In this document: positions 20,482 through 30,282 of the stretch, one piece after another | Layout: each line of letters begins with the position of its first letter | Numbering within the stretch: position 1 is the stretch's first letter | Source: Pseudomonadales bacterium | GTDB taxonomy: Bacteria > Pseudomonadota > Gammaproteobacteria > Pseudomonadales > Ketobacteraceae | Direction of reading: 5' to 3' | Length of the DNA stretch: 64,000 nucleotides | NCBI GenBank assembly: GCA_002701845.1 | Contig: NZXG01000036.1 | Location: forward strand, 79,870-143,869 | The notes under the pieces: model-generated | The model's database searches: none | The model's input: only the letters and a program-made list of their open reading frames with translations | Told to the model about the DNA's origin: nothing | Position numbers and translations under genes: made by a program

Positions 20482-21756
20482 ATGAAGATTGAAACCAAGG
20501 CTGTGCGCGCGGGCTTTCAGGTGGACCCCACCACCAAGGCGGTAGTGCCTCCCATCTACCAGACCACCTCTTACGCCTTTGACAACACCCAGCACGGTGC
20601 CGATCTGTTCGACCTGAAAGTACAGGGCAACATCTATACCCGCATTATGAACCCCACCAATGCGGTGCTGGAGGAACGGGTGGCGGCCATGGAAGGTGGT
20701 GTGGCGGCACTGGCGGTGGCCTCCGGCATGGCGGCCATCGAATACGCCCTGGAAACCATAACCGCAGCGGGCGATAACATTGTCACCACCGGCAAACTGT
20801 ACGGCGGCACCTATAATTTCTTCGCCCACAGTCTGCCGCGCCGGGGTATCGAAGCCCGCTTTGTCAGCCATGACGACTACCCAGCCATGGCCGCCGCCAT
20901 TGATCAGAATACCAAGGCGTTGTTCTGCGAGTCAGTGGGCAACCCCTCCGGCAATGTGGTGGATATGGAAAAGCTGGCGGACATCGCCCATCAGGCCGGC
21001 ATCCCCCTGATCGTGGACAACACCTTGGCAACACCCTATTTATGGCGGCCGTTTGAACAGGGCGCTGACATCGTAGTGCACTCCCTCACCAAATACATGG
21101 GCGGTCACGGCAACTCCGTGGGGGGAGTGATCGTGGATTCGGGCAAATTCCCCTGGGCCCAACACAAAGATCGGTTTGCCATTCTCAATGAACCGGACCC
21201 TTCATACCACGGCGTGGTGTACACCGAGGCCCTGGGAGAGGCCGCCTTTATCGGCCGCGCCCGGGTGGCCCCCCTGCGCAACACCGGCGCCGCCCTCAGT
21301 CCGTTAAACACCTTCCTCATACTACAGGGAATCGAGACCCTGCCCCTGCGCATGGACCGGCATTGCGACAACGCGCTCAAGGTGGCGGAGTATCTGCGGG
21401 ATCACCCCAGGGTGGAATGGGTCAACTACGCCGGCCTGAAGCAAAGCCCGGACCACGCTTTGGCGCAAAAATACATGGGCGGGCGCGCCTCCGGCATCCT
21501 CAGTTTTGGCATTAAAGGGGGTCAGGAAGCCGGCGCCCGCTTTATTGACGCCCTGGAGCTGATCCTGCGGCTGGTGAATATTGGCGACGCCCGCAGTCTG
21601 GCCTGTCATCCCGCCTCCACCACCCACCGCCAGTTGAATCCCCAGGAACTGGCCAGCGCCGGTGTATCACCGGATATGGTGCGGCTGTCCATTGGTATTG
21701 AACACGTGGACGACATCCTGGCGGATATTGAGCAGGCTTTGGCAGCGGCGAACTAA
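20482..21756 (+). CDS. metY: O-acetylhomoserine sulfhydrylase-type PLP enzyme
   Basis: 424 residues, the length of MetY-type enzymes rather than the shorter MetB/MetC. YTRIMNPTNAVLEERVAAMEGG, the VDNTLATPYLWRP PLP-phosphate region and the PLP lysine in VVHSLTKYMGGHGNSVGG are all visible. Catalyses sulfide addition to O-acetylhomoserine in methionine synthesis; methionine gamma-lyase is a less likely alternative. Start has AAGGAACC upstream. Stands alone, facing the tRNA-Leu gene. Confidence 0.9.
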   Translation: MKIETKAVRAGFQVDPTTKAVVPPIYQTTSYAFDNTQHGADLFDLKVQGNIYTRIMNPTNAVLEERVAAMEGGVAALAVASGMAAIEYALETITAAGDNIVTTGKLYGGTYNFFAHSLPRRGIEARFVSHDDYPAMAAAIDQNTKALFCESVGNPSGNVVDMEKLADIAHQAGIPLIVDNTLATPYLWRPFEQGADIVVHSLTKYMGGHGNSVGGVIVDSGKFPWAQHKDRFAILNEPDPSYHGVVYTEALGEAAFIGRARVAPLRNTGAALSPLNTFLILQGIETLPLRMDRHCDNALKVAEYLRDHPRVEWVNYAGLKQSPDHALAQKYMGGRASGILSFGIKGGQEAGARFIDALELILRLVNIGDARSLACHPASTTHRQLNPQELASAGVSPDMVRLSIGIEHVDDILADIEQALAAAN

Positions 21757-21786
21757 GAGGGTGCGGTGATCAGGACATTGCGGAGA

Positions 21787-21871
<85 letters not shown>

Positions 21872-21934
21872 ACAGGGTGAGACGGCGCGCATTCTAACAA
21901 GTTTTGCGGGCCGGTAAAACGCTTTTCGCGCCGC

Positions 21935-23074
21935 TCAGGCGCCGTCCAGTTGCGAGCGCAGCGCGTCACGCTGCTCGGGGGACAACGCTTGCCACAGAGG
22001 CAGTAAGCGCTGCAACGCCAGGGGTATCTGATCGCTCACCGCCTCGGCGCCGTCCCGGGCCAGGGTGCTTAACAACTGATCCAGAGAGAAGTCGGTAACG
22101 TCCACCATGCCCGGAGCGGCGGGCCCGCCAGCTTCCAGCAGCGCCACCACCTGATTACCGCCAGCGGCCACCGCCTGCTGCAGGGCCTCGCGGGTCTGCT
22201 GCAGGCAGTCTCCGGCGCGTTCCGGATGGGCCTGGGCCGGCACATGCAGACCCACCGACACGCTGATGGCCAGGGCTTCGCCCCGCAGTTTGGCTTTCAG
22301 GCCTGATACGCCGTGGCAGATGCGCTGGGCCAGGCCTTCGGCGCCGGCGGCATCCGCCGTGGGCAGGGAAACCGCAAACTGGGCCAGCCCCATGCGCCCC
22401 ACACAGTCCTCTTTGCGCACGTTTTTCAGCAGAATGCGGGCAATCTGCTGAATCAGGCTGTCCGCCCCCCGACGCCCGATCTTCAGAAACAGATCGTTGA
22501 AGTGATCCACCTCGATCAGCATCAGGGCGATACTGTTGTGGTGGCGGGCCACGAAGGAGAGATCCTTTTCCAGGTGATCGAGGAAACTGCGCTCATTGCC
22601 CAGCCCGGTGAGGGCGTCGACGCTGGCCACCTGCTGCAGGGTTTTGGTGGTGCGCTGATAATTGGCGTGGGCATGGGCCCGGGCTTTCAGGTCGGTGGAG
22701 TTGAACGGCTTGGTGATAAAGTCGGTGGCACCGTGCTGCAGCGCCTTTTCCTTGGCCTCATCATCGTTTTCGGCACCGGTCACCACGATCACCGGCAAGT
22801 TGCGAATGCCTTCGTCCTGGGCGGTGCGAATGGCCTCCAGCAACTGATAGCCATTCATCTTGGGCATGTTCAGGTCGGTGAACACCACATGGATACTGGG
22901 ATCCTCCTGAATCATGGCCAGCCCCTGCTGACCGTCCTCCGCCACCACCACATCAAAATCGGACCCCAACATTTTCAGCGCTGACTTGCGCATAACCTTG
23001 GAATCGTCGATCAACAACAGCCGGGGCTGGTGATCGCCGTCGGATTCAGCCTGAGGGGATAGAGTTTCGGACAT
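21935..23074 (-). CDS. Response regulator with degenerate GGDEF domain
   Basis: 379 residues. The receiver domain (20-140) has LLLIDDSKVMRKSAL, phosphoacceptor Asp in VVFTDLNMPKMNG, Thr in VIVVTGAEN and Lys in FITKPFNS. A GGDEF-fold domain follows (about 170-310: ASVDALTGLGNERSF, LMLIEVDHFNDLF), but where GGDEF is expected the sequence reads RMGLAQFAV. The catalytic signature is lost, so it probably does not make c-di-GMP. The C terminus (about 310-379) is unrecognised. Family assignment secure; output unknown. Confidence 0.9.
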   Translation of the reverse strand: MSETLSPQAESDGDHQPRLLLIDDSKVMRKSALKMLGSDFDVVVAEDGQQGLAMIQEDPSIHVVFTDLNMPKMNGYQLLEAIRTAQDEGIRNLPVIVVTGAENDDEAKEKALQHGATDFITKPFNSTDLKARAHAHANYQRTTKTLQQVASVDALTGLGNERSFLDHLEKDLSFVARHHNSIALMLIEVDHFNDLFLKIGRRGADSLIQQIARILLKNVRKEDCVGRMGLAQFAVSLPTADAAGAEGLAQRICHGVSGLKAKLRGEALAISVSVGLHVPAQAHPERAGDCLQQTREALQQAVAAGGNQVVALLEAGGPAAPGMVDVTDFSLDQLLSTLARDGAEAVSDQIPLALQRLLPLWQALSPEQRDALRSQLDGA

Positions 23075-23205
23075 GGATCGGGTGCTCCCACGAAATCAAC
23101 CTGCTATCCGTTCACTATAGTCAGGATTGGACCAAGTGGGGGATTAAGCAGCTTAGGAGCGGGGAGTTTCTGTGAACTGGCGCAAGCTCTCAGGGGCGCC
23201 CGACC

Positions 23206-23985
23206 TCATGGGCCGGTGCTCCCCTGCAGCAGCTGACCCAGCTCCCGATCCAGGCGCTGCAGCTGGCCGTTTACCTGGCTGCGGTGGGCATCGATGGCTT
23301 TGATGGCCACTTCCACACTGGTCAGACGGTCATCCAGGTCGGCCGCGCTACCCACTGTGGCCCGTAAATCTTTCACGTCCTGCTTCAGGCCGTTGGCGGT
23401 CTGGGCCAGGGTGGCATTGCTTTCCTGCATATCATTGACCTGGCGCTGCAGGGTGGCGAGCTGTTCACTGGAGCTGGTCACTTTGCGGCTCATGGAATCC
23501 AGCTTGCCGCTGAGACCCTGCAGGTCGCTTTTCAAGGCTTTTGTCTGCCGGGTCAGCTCCTCGATATTGGGGCGGTTGCGTTTGTTGGACAGGTCCCAGA
23601 GTTTGCGCACCTCGGAATCCAGCAGTTTAATGTCCGCCAGCATCTGGTCACCGGATTTGCTCAGGGTGTTGTCACGGTTTTCCAGCTTTTGCTGCAGCCC
23701 GGAAAGGGAGCGCTCGGCATCCGCCAGGGCCTGGGTGGACTGGGCCAGGCTGGACTGCAGGCGTTCCAGATTATCCCACAGATACCAGCCCCCGGCCGCG
23801 CCGCAGACGATCACCACGATCAACACCGACCAGACCCCCCCCAGACTGGCCTGCCCGGGCCACCGGGGGCCGGACGGCGGTCGGGTCGGCTGCTTGGGGG
23901 CGGGCTTGCCGCGGCTGTGTTGCCGTTGCACCAGCTCATCCCGGGTGGGTTTCATGCTCAGATCACCAAGTGAATCATTACTCAT
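23206..23985 (-). CDS. Single-TM protein with long periplasmic coiled coil
   Basis: 259 residues from MSNDSLGDLSMKPTRDEL at 23985. A basic/proline-rich cytoplasmic N terminus (about 1-45) is followed by one hydrophobic segment (GGVWSVLIVVIVCGAAGGWYLW, cited by its ends GGVWS and GWYLW) and then about 180 residues of heptad-like coiled coil rich in L, Q, D and K. No catalytic motif. I do not recognise the family; it lies between the response regulator and the SDR gene. Confidence 0.75.
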   Translation of the reverse strand: MSNDSLGDLSMKPTRDELVQRQHSRGKPAPKQPTRPPSGPRWPGQASLGGVWSVLIVVIVCGAAGGWYLWDNLERLQSSLAQSTQALADAERSLSGLQQKLENRDNTLSKSGDQMLADIKLLDSEVRKLWDLSNKRNRPNIEELTRQTKALKSDLQGLSGKLDSMSRKVTSSSEQLATLQRQVNDMQESNATLAQTANGLKQDVKDLRATVGSAADLDDRLTSVEVAIKAIDAHRSQVNGQLQRLDRELGQLLQGSTGP

Positions 23986-24052
23986 AGTGCGCTTCCAACC
24001 GATTCGTGATGTGGGCCCGGTATATCCGCGACCCTGGGGGCCCGGAGTTTGG

Positions 24053-25072
24053 TCACCGGAGGGCATTGTAGTGGCATTGGGCATCCTCACGCCACCACTC
24101 CACGAACCCCTTGAGGGTCTGCTCGAAAATATACGCCGGCTGATATCCAAGACGGCGTTGCGCCCGGTCCGTATTGAGGGTGAAAGAGTTGCCCATAATC
24201 GCCACCTGGTGCCGGGTCAGCACCGGTTCATGGCGCCGGCGCAGGACCCGCATCCCCGCCTCGGTGACCGCCGCCAGGCCATAAGCGATGCCATAAGGCA
24301 ACTTGTGCTGCATCGGCGGCATAGCCAGCAGCCGCAACAGCTCATTGATGGTGTCCCACAGATTCACCGGGTCCGGGTCGGCAATATTGTACAGATCACC
24401 GCAGACTTCATCGGGTCCCAGCACCGCGCAATCCAGCGCCTGCATCAGGTTATCAATACTGGTCATACTGACGATATTACGCCCCTCACCGATCTGCACC
24501 AGCTGGCCTCGCTGATGACTGGCAATCACCCGGGGCAGGGTGGTCCGATCCCCTGGCCCCACCACAAACCGCGGGCGCAGGGACAGGGTTCGCAGCTGTT
24601 CACAGTGGGCCCGCTGGACCCGGGTTTCCGCCTGGTATTTGCTACGGGCATAGTTGTCCGCGAATCGGGGCGGCAAATAGTCTTCGGTGATATTGAGGTG
24701 ATCATTGAAATCAAAATAAACACTGGGGCTGCCCAGATTCACCAAGCGGCCCACGCCGTTTTTCAGGGCCGCTGCCAGCAACTGTTCGGTGGGAATCACA
24801 TTGGCGCGATAATAGGCCTCGTAGTCACCCCAGATGCCGGATTTGCCGGCGCAGTGCACCACCACGTCCACATCCTTGCAGATCAGATTGCAGTAGGCGA
24901 TATCCTCCAGATCACCGCGGTAAAAGTGGGCACCGGTGGCAGCGGCCAGCTGATGGCCCTTTTGCAGATCTCGACCGCTGAAGAACAGCCGCAACTCCGG
25001 ATGATGCTGACGCAGATGCCCCAGGTAATGCCCCCCGATAAACCCGGTGCCGCCAGTGATCAGGACGCGCAT
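24053..25072 (-). CDS. NAD(P)-dependent epimerase/dehydratase, extended SDR
   Basis: 339 residues. RVLITGGTGFIGGHYLGHL at the N terminus is the extended-SDR GxxGxxG dinucleotide motif; VVVHCAGKSGIWG and the catalytic Tyr-Lys in NYARSKYQAETRV are present, as is LRPRFVVGPGD. The pattern resembles 3-beta-hydroxysteroid-dehydrogenase-like and NAD-dependent sugar or lipid epimerases. Its start overlaps the end of the esterase gene by 13 bp, implying co-transcription. Substrate unknown. Confidence 0.9.
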   Translation of the reverse strand: MRVLITGGTGFIGGHYLGHLRQHHPELRLFFSGRDLQKGHQLAAATGAHFYRGDLEDIAYCNLICKDVDVVVHCAGKSGIWGDYEAYYRANVIPTEQLLAAALKNGVGRLVNLGSPSVYFDFNDHLNITEDYLPPRFADNYARSKYQAETRVQRAHCEQLRTLSLRPRFVVGPGDRTTLPRVIASHQRGQLVQIGEGRNIVSMTSIDNLMQALDCAVLGPDEVCGDLYNIADPDPVNLWDTINELLRLLAMPPMQHKLPYGIAYGLAAVTEAGMRVLRRRHEPVLTRHQVAIMGNSFTLNTDRAQRRLGYQPAYIFEQTLKGFVEWWREDAQCHYNALR

Positions 25073-25908
25073 GGCCGGCTCCGGGTCATAAAAGATAACA
25101 GTGTGGCCATGGTACGCTGGTGATTGGGGATAAAGGGCAGAAAATCAAACAGGGGGCGGATGTGGCCGTAGCCCTTGAGCACCTGCAGCTCCGCCTCCTG
25201 GCCGGCGGCGTCGGCGGCCGCCACCATCTGGCGGGCATTGCGCGCGGCAATCACCCGGTCTTTGTCCCCATGCAACAGCAGCAGCGGCAGCGGATAGCGC
25301 CCCACAAAATGAATCGGTTTCACCGCCGTGAAGTCCGGAGCGGCCGGGGCGAAAATCTGTGAATAGAGAGGCGAAGTTTCCGGCCGGAACCGATATACAC
25401 CGGCAATACCGATGACACCGGCCAGGGTCTGATCCGGCACCGGCTCCGGCGGCCTGAATTGCGGATTGAGCGCCACCAGGCAGGCGATATGGGCGCCGGC
25501 GGAGTGGCCCATCAGATACAACGGCCCCGGGGGCAACCCGAACCAGTGACCCTCCCGCTGCAGCCAGACTACTGCCTGAGCCACATCGTGCACAAACGCG
25601 GGGTAACGCACCTGGGGATACAACCGATAGCCCACCACTGCGCAGGCCACCCGATGGGCAGCCAGGGCCGCCCCCAAAAAGGCGTACTCGGAGCGGTGGC
25701 CGGAATGCCACGCCCCGCCGTGTATAAACATCACCCGGGCCCTGCAAGGGCCATCCGCCGGCAGGTACAGATCCAGCGCCTGCTCGGCTGCATCACCATA
25801 ATTCAGTCCCGGTATCGTTTTACCGGGACGGTGCCCCGCCCGCGCCAGCCCCTGAAACAGTCCTCGGCGCAGACCACTACGGACCTGCTCAAAACCAGTT
25901 TTTATCAT
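25060..25908 (-). CDS. Alpha/beta hydrolase (HSL/carboxylesterase-like)
   Basis: 282 residues from ATG 25908 (an upstream in-frame start at 25929 is possible). FIHGGAWHSGH is the oxyanion HGG motif and LMGHSAGAHIACL the nucleophile elbow; LLLHGDKDRVI supplies Asp and GYGHIRPL the His. Resembles bacterial lipases/esterases of the hormone-sensitive-lipase/BD-FAE type. Forms an overlapping pair with the SDR gene downstream. Confidence 0.9.
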   Translation of the reverse strand: MIKTGFEQVRSGLRRGLFQGLARAGHRPGKTIPGLNYGDAAEQALDLYLPADGPCRARVMFIHGGAWHSGHRSEYAFLGAALAAHRVACAVVGYRLYPQVRYPAFVHDVAQAVVWLQREGHWFGLPPGPLYLMGHSAGAHIACLVALNPQFRPPEPVPDQTLAGVIGIAGVYRFRPETSPLYSQIFAPAAPDFTAVKPIHFVGRYPLPLLLLHGDKDRVIAARNARQMVAAADAAGQEAELQVLKGYGHIRPLFDFLPFIPNHQRTMATLLSFMTRSRPCAS

Positions 25909-25944
25909 GTTATCTACCCGGACCGCCAACAGCCCGGTTCAGCC

Positions 25945-26514
25945 TTAATCGGAATCCTGAAACACCACGTGCTTACCGGGTTTGTACTGCGGAGTCAGCA
26001 GCCGCAGCTTCTTATCATCGGTGACGCGGTAGGGAACAAATACCGACATCGGGTCGGCATCAATATGGTTTAACTCTACCCGAATCCCCGGTTGCGCAAA
26101 ACCGGTATCCTGACGGGTGGCCATATAATCCATAAAAAAAGCCACCGCCCGTAATCGCTGCTCCCGGGCCAGCTCCCGGGCTTTTGTCACCAGCGCCGCC
26201 ACGGCCTGCCCGGGGGGCGCCTCACGATAGGGGCGCGGGGTGCCGATCAGCCGCACCTGCTGATCATGCCCGAGAATGGCGGCAAAGGGATAAAAAGTGC
26301 CCTCGGTCACCAGTTCCCGGGACAGCAGCTTCAAGCCGTCATCCAGCAACAGCTGCAACTCCTTGCGGGCCACCTGGGAGGACACCGGCGGTTGCGGATT
26401 GGCTCCGGTGTCGACAACCGCTTCCGGGGACGGGGTGGCCGGCGCAGGCCACACCGCTGCGGGCACCCCCCACAAAATGACGAGACAAAGTGCTCTGTTC
26501 AGACCATTGCGCAA
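25945..26514 (-). CDS. Secreted conserved hypothetical protein
   Basis: 189 residues. Residues 1-24 (RALCLVILWGVPAAVWPAPA) form a signal peptide. The mature part has LLDDGLKLLSRELVTEGTFYPFAAIL and IRVELNHIDADPMSVFVPYRV. No catalytic motif is recognised. Likely periplasmic. Lies 36 bp before the esterase gene in the same direction, and divergent from the GGDEF/EAL gene. Confidence 0.75.
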   Translation of the reverse strand: MRNGLNRALCLVILWGVPAAVWPAPATPSPEAVVDTGANPQPPVSSQVARKELQLLLDDGLKLLSRELVTEGTFYPFAAILGHDQQVRLIGTPRPYREAPPGQAVAALVTKARELAREQRLRAVAFFMDYMATRQDTGFAQPGIRVELNHIDADPMSVFVPYRVTDDKKLRLLTPQYKPGKHVVFQDSD

Positions 26515-26612
26515 AAAAACACCTCAGTTTTTTGACTTTTCAAGGGCTTATCAACAATACTTTTCCTAATAGTACTAGAATAATAATCGGCCATATAACC
26601 TGGAAGCGATGC

Positions 26613-28715
26613 ATGCAGGGCAAACTCAACAGCCGGCTGTCCAATAAACTGTTCTTTGCCGTAATGGGCACGGCGCTGCTTATGGGCCTGTTATTCAGTA
26701 TCGTCCAGATTATGCTGGATGCACGCCAGGCCCAACAGCGTCTGGAACAGGAGGCTCAACAAACCCTCACCATGATGCGGCAAACCGCCACCCGGGCCGC
26801 CCTGGCACAGGATCAGGCCCTGGCCCGACAGGTGGTGCAGGGTTTGTTTCGTAATCCCGCCGTATTCTATGCCGCCATTACCCTGCCTGAGCGTCCACCC
26901 CTGGCCTCGGACTACCGTGACCATCAGGCCACTCCGTTCAGCCCGCTGATTGTTTCGCTGTTCGGGCGCGAGCTCAGTTATACCCTGGAACTGCGGGGTC
27001 CGGCAGCCGGGACCGGGACGCCAGCGCCAGTGCTGGGTAACCTGGAACTGAGTCTGAACCCCGCCATTGCCGCGGACACCTTTATCGATCGCAGCCGAAC
27101 CGTGATGGTGGTCGCGGTCACCCAGGCCCTGTTGTTCGGCACCATACTCTACCTGATTTTCCAGGGTCTGATCGCCCGCCCCATGACCTCTCTGCTGGGC
27201 TCTCTGGAAGAGATCGATCCCATGCGCCCGGCACAGAATCAACTGGACCCGCCCCGGGGTCACGAGGACGATGAGCTGGGTACCTGGGTGCAGAAAATTA
27301 ATGACCTGTTCAATGCCATCGAAAAGTACAACAGCAAACGCCGGGTGGCCGAGGCCCACGTGGAGCGGCTGAGCAACTACGATATGCTCACGGAACTGCC
27401 CAACCGGACCATGCTGGTGCGGCGCATCGAACAGTCGATCCAGGAAGCCACCGGTGACCAGCATATTTTTGCGGTGTTGTATTGCGCCCTGGACGACTTC
27501 AAGTCGGTCAATCTGCTGCATTCCTATCACGCCGGTGACAAACTGCTGCTGACCCTGGCGGATCGGTTTCGCGCGGACCTGGACCCCAGCCATACCATCG
27601 CCCGGGTGGGGGGAGACGTGTTTGCCATGGTGATACCGGGCCTGGGCAATGATTACGCCGCCGCTGACGTGGCCCAGAAAGTGCTGGACTGCGTGCGCCG
27701 GCCGTTCCGACTGGACAATCACAATATTAATCTATCCGCCACCATCGGTATTACCATTTACCCCCACGATGCGGCTACTGCGGATCAGCTGCTAAAGAAC
27801 GCCGAGAACGTGATGCAGCTGGCCAAATCCCAGGGGGGTAACCATTACCAGTTTTACGTGGCCAATGTGGACCAGCGGATTCGCCAGACCAAAGTGCTGG
27901 AAAAACAACTGGCCACCGCCGCCGCTGACGAGCAGTTACAACTGATGTTTCAACCACAGATTGATCTGGAGACCGGTGAGGTCCGCGGCGCCGAAGCGCT
28001 GGTGCGCTGGCAACATCCCGAGCATGGGATGATCTCACCGGTGGAATTTATTCCCCTGGCGGAACGCACCGGCGCCATTGTGGCCATTGGCGAATGGGTT
28101 TTGCGTAATGCCTGCCATGCCCTGCGGCGCTGGCTGGAAGCGGGTTTTTCCCGCTTGACCATTTCGGTGAACGTCAGTGCCATTCAGCTGCACCAGTCGG
28201 ACTTTGTATACACCGTGCAGCGGGTGGTTCAGGAAAGCGGCATTCCGCCCCAACACCTGATGTTGGAAATCACTGAGACCGCGGTAATGGACAATGTGGA
28301 CGCGGCGATTCGGATTCTGAAACAAATGAAAGAGATTGGCGTACAGCTGGCGGTGGACGACTTCGGCACCGGCTATTCCTCGCTGAGCTATCTGAAAAAG
28401 ATGCCCATGGATGAAATCAAAATTGATCGGGCGTTTGTACAGGATATGCTGGAAGATCCCGACAATGGGACTATTGTCGACGCAGTGGTGCAACTGGGAC
28501 ACAGTCTGGGCCTGGCAGTGATTGCCGAAGGTACTGAAACCCTGGACCAGATCCGCTATTTGCAGGAATGCGCCTGCGATGCGGCCCAGGGCTACTATTA
28601 CAGCCGCCCCGTCAACGAAGATGCATTTGTTACTTTTATCAGTCAACAGCGCGCGCAGATCAAGAGCATCACCCAGCGGACCGCCCAGGCCGGCAATGGT
28701 CTGCTCAACAAGTAA
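26613..28715 (+). CDS. Membrane GGDEF/EAL protein, probable c-di-GMP phosphodiesterase
   Basis: 700 residues from MQGKLNSRLSNKLF at 26613. TM segments near 14-36 and about 165-187 flank a periplasmic sensor region, followed by a short linker. The GGDEF domain is altered at the active site (RVGGDVFAMVI, GGDVF for GGDEF). The EAL domain is well kept: GAEALVRWQHP, ISVNVSAIQLHQ, EITETAVMDN, AVDDFGTGYSSLSYLKKMP, EIKIDRAFVQ and AEGTET. This favours phosphodiesterase activity with a regulatory or inactive cyclase half. Confidence 0.92.
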   Translation: MQGKLNSRLSNKLFFAVMGTALLMGLLFSIVQIMLDARQAQQRLEQEAQQTLTMMRQTATRAALAQDQALARQVVQGLFRNPAVFYAAITLPERPPLASDYRDHQATPFSPLIVSLFGRELSYTLELRGPAAGTGTPAPVLGNLELSLNPAIAADTFIDRSRTVMVVAVTQALLFGTILYLIFQGLIARPMTSLLGSLEEIDPMRPAQNQLDPPRGHEDDELGTWVQKINDLFNAIEKYNSKRRVAEAHVERLSNYDMLTELPNRTMLVRRIEQSIQEATGDQHIFAVLYCALDDFKSVNLLHSYHAGDKLLLTLADRFRADLDPSHTIARVGGDVFAMVIPGLGNDYAAADVAQKVLDCVRRPFRLDNHNINLSATIGITIYPHDAATADQLLKNAENVMQLAKSQGGNHYQFYVANVDQRIRQTKVLEKQLATAAADEQLQLMFQPQIDLETGEVRGAEALVRWQHPEHGMISPVEFIPLAERTGAIVAIGEWVLRNACHALRRWLEAGFSRLTISVNVSAIQLHQSDFVYTVQRVVQESGIPPQHLMLEITETAVMDNVDAAIRILKQMKEIGVQLAVDDFGTGYSSLSYLKKMPMDEIKIDRAFVQDMLEDPDNGTIVDAVVQLGHSLGLAVIAEGTETLDQIRYLQECACDAAQGYYYSRPVNEDAFVTFISQQRAQIKSITQRTAQAGNGLLNK

Positions 28716-28869
28716 ATCCAGACCGCTTGAATAACTCAAGCAGCCCCTCAAGTAACCACTCAAGTAACCCTCCCGCACCGGGGCCATTAGCGCCCGCTGC
28801 CGATTCCCGGTAAAATCCCCGGTCACACTGATTCATTCCCACCCATCCGCAGCAATTTAGGAATAAGTT

Positions 28870-30051
28870 ATGACTGACGACGCAGTGGTAATCGTTAACG
28901 GCGCCCGCACCCCCATGGGCGGCTTCCAGGGCGCGCTGGCGCCGGTCAGCGCCATCGAATTGGGCGCACTCTGCATCAGCGAGGCCGTGGCCCGCGCCGG
29001 GCTGGAACCGGCGGACATTCAGGAAGTGATCATGGGTTGTGTGTTGCCCGCCGGCCTCAAGCAGGGCCCGGCCCGTCAGGCGGCGCTGGATGCCGGCCTG
29101 CCGGAGGCCACTGGCTGCACCACTATCAACAAACTGTGTGGCTCCGGCATGAAAGCCACCATGTTCGCCCATGACCTGATCAAGGCCGGCAGCAATGACA
29201 TCATGATCAGCGGCGGTATGGAGAGCATGTCCAATGCCCCCTATATTCTGGAAAAGGCCCGCAGCGGTTACCGCATGGGCCACGGTGAGGTCAAGGATCA
29301 TATGTTCCTGGACGGGCTGGAGGACGCCCGTAGCGGCCGCCTGATGGGCTCTTTCGCCCAGGACGTGGCAGATAAGGAAGGTCTGAGCCGGGAGGCCATG
29401 GACGAATTCGCCATCTGCTCCCTGCAACGGGCCCAGGAAGCCATTGCCAAAGGTTATTTCAAGGATGAGATCGTGCCGGTGACCGTAAAGACCCGCAAGG
29501 GCGAGCAGGTGGTCAGTGACGACGAGCAGCCCGGCAATGCCAATCTGGACAAGATCCCCACCCTGCGCCCGGCGTTCAAAAAGGACGGCACCATTACCCC
29601 GGCCAACGCCAGCTCCATTTCCGATGGCGCTTCCGCCCTGGTGCTGATGCGGGAATCCGTGGCCCGGGAACGGGGCCTGCAGCCCATGGCCCGGATCCTG
29701 GGCCATTCCACCCAGTCCCAACAGCCGGCGGAATTCACCCTGGCCCCGGTGGGCTCTCTGGCCACTCTGTTTGCCAAAACCGGCTGGCAGCCCGATGATG
29801 TGGATCTGTTTGAGATCAACGAAGCCTTCGCCATGGTCACCATGCTGGCCATGCAGAAACACGGCATACCCCACGACAAGGTGAATGTGCACGGTGGCGC
29901 CTGCGCCCTGGGCCATCCGGTGGGTTCCACCGGCTCGCGGATTATTCTGACCCTGATCCACGCCCTGCAGCAACGGGGCGGCAAGCGGGGCGTGGCCTCC
30001 CTCTGCATCGGCGGTGGCGAGGCCACTTCCATGGCCATTGAGTTGATCTGA
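28870..30051 (+). CDS. Acetyl-CoA C-acyltransferase (thiolase)
   Basis: 393 residues. Catalytic residues are visible: nucleophile Cys in INKLCGSGMKATM near residue 90, HGGACALGHPVGSTGSRI with the C-terminal His and Gly loop, and the second Cys in VASLCIGGGEATS. Length and motifs fit biosynthetic/degradative thiolase II. Start preceded by AATTTAGGAATAAGTT. Followed by a probable terminator at 30137. Confidence 0.96.
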   Translation: MTDDAVVIVNGARTPMGGFQGALAPVSAIELGALCISEAVARAGLEPADIQEVIMGCVLPAGLKQGPARQAALDAGLPEATGCTTINKLCGSGMKATMFAHDLIKAGSNDIMISGGMESMSNAPYILEKARSGYRMGHGEVKDHMFLDGLEDARSGRLMGSFAQDVADKEGLSREAMDEFAICSLQRAQEAIAKGYFKDEIVPVTVKTRKGEQVVSDDEQPGNANLDKIPTLRPAFKKDGTITPANASSISDGASALVLMRESVARERGLQPMARILGHSTQSQQPAEFTLAPVGSLATLFAKTGWQPDDVDLFEINEAFAMVTMLAMQKHGIPHDKVNVHGGACALGHPVGSTGSRIILTLIHALQQRGGKRGVASLCIGGGEATSMAIELI

Positions 30052-30136
30052 TCTGAACCCGTCTGGCCTGACCGGCTCTGGCATTGGCCCAGGGTTGATG
30101 CCAGCTGAAATGTAATAGCTGTAATAGAGCTGGAGT

Positions 30137-30163
30137 AAGAGGGGCGCCTGCGGGCGCCTCTTT
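30137..30163 (+). terminator. Probable terminator after the thiolase gene
   Basis: AAGAGG..CGCC / GGCG..CCTCTT hairpin with a 4-nt loop and a 2-nt bulge, followed by TTTGTCGTTT. Lies about 85 bp after the thiolase stop. Confidence 0.6.
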
Positions 30164-30282
30164 GTCGTTTACAAATGGTTGCACTTTAATCGCCATTTCG
30201 TGACCGACCGGTCTAGCAGAAGGCGATCCGATCTCTACAATAGAGAGTTCGGATTCAACCATCAGTAGCACGGAGCCTGACC

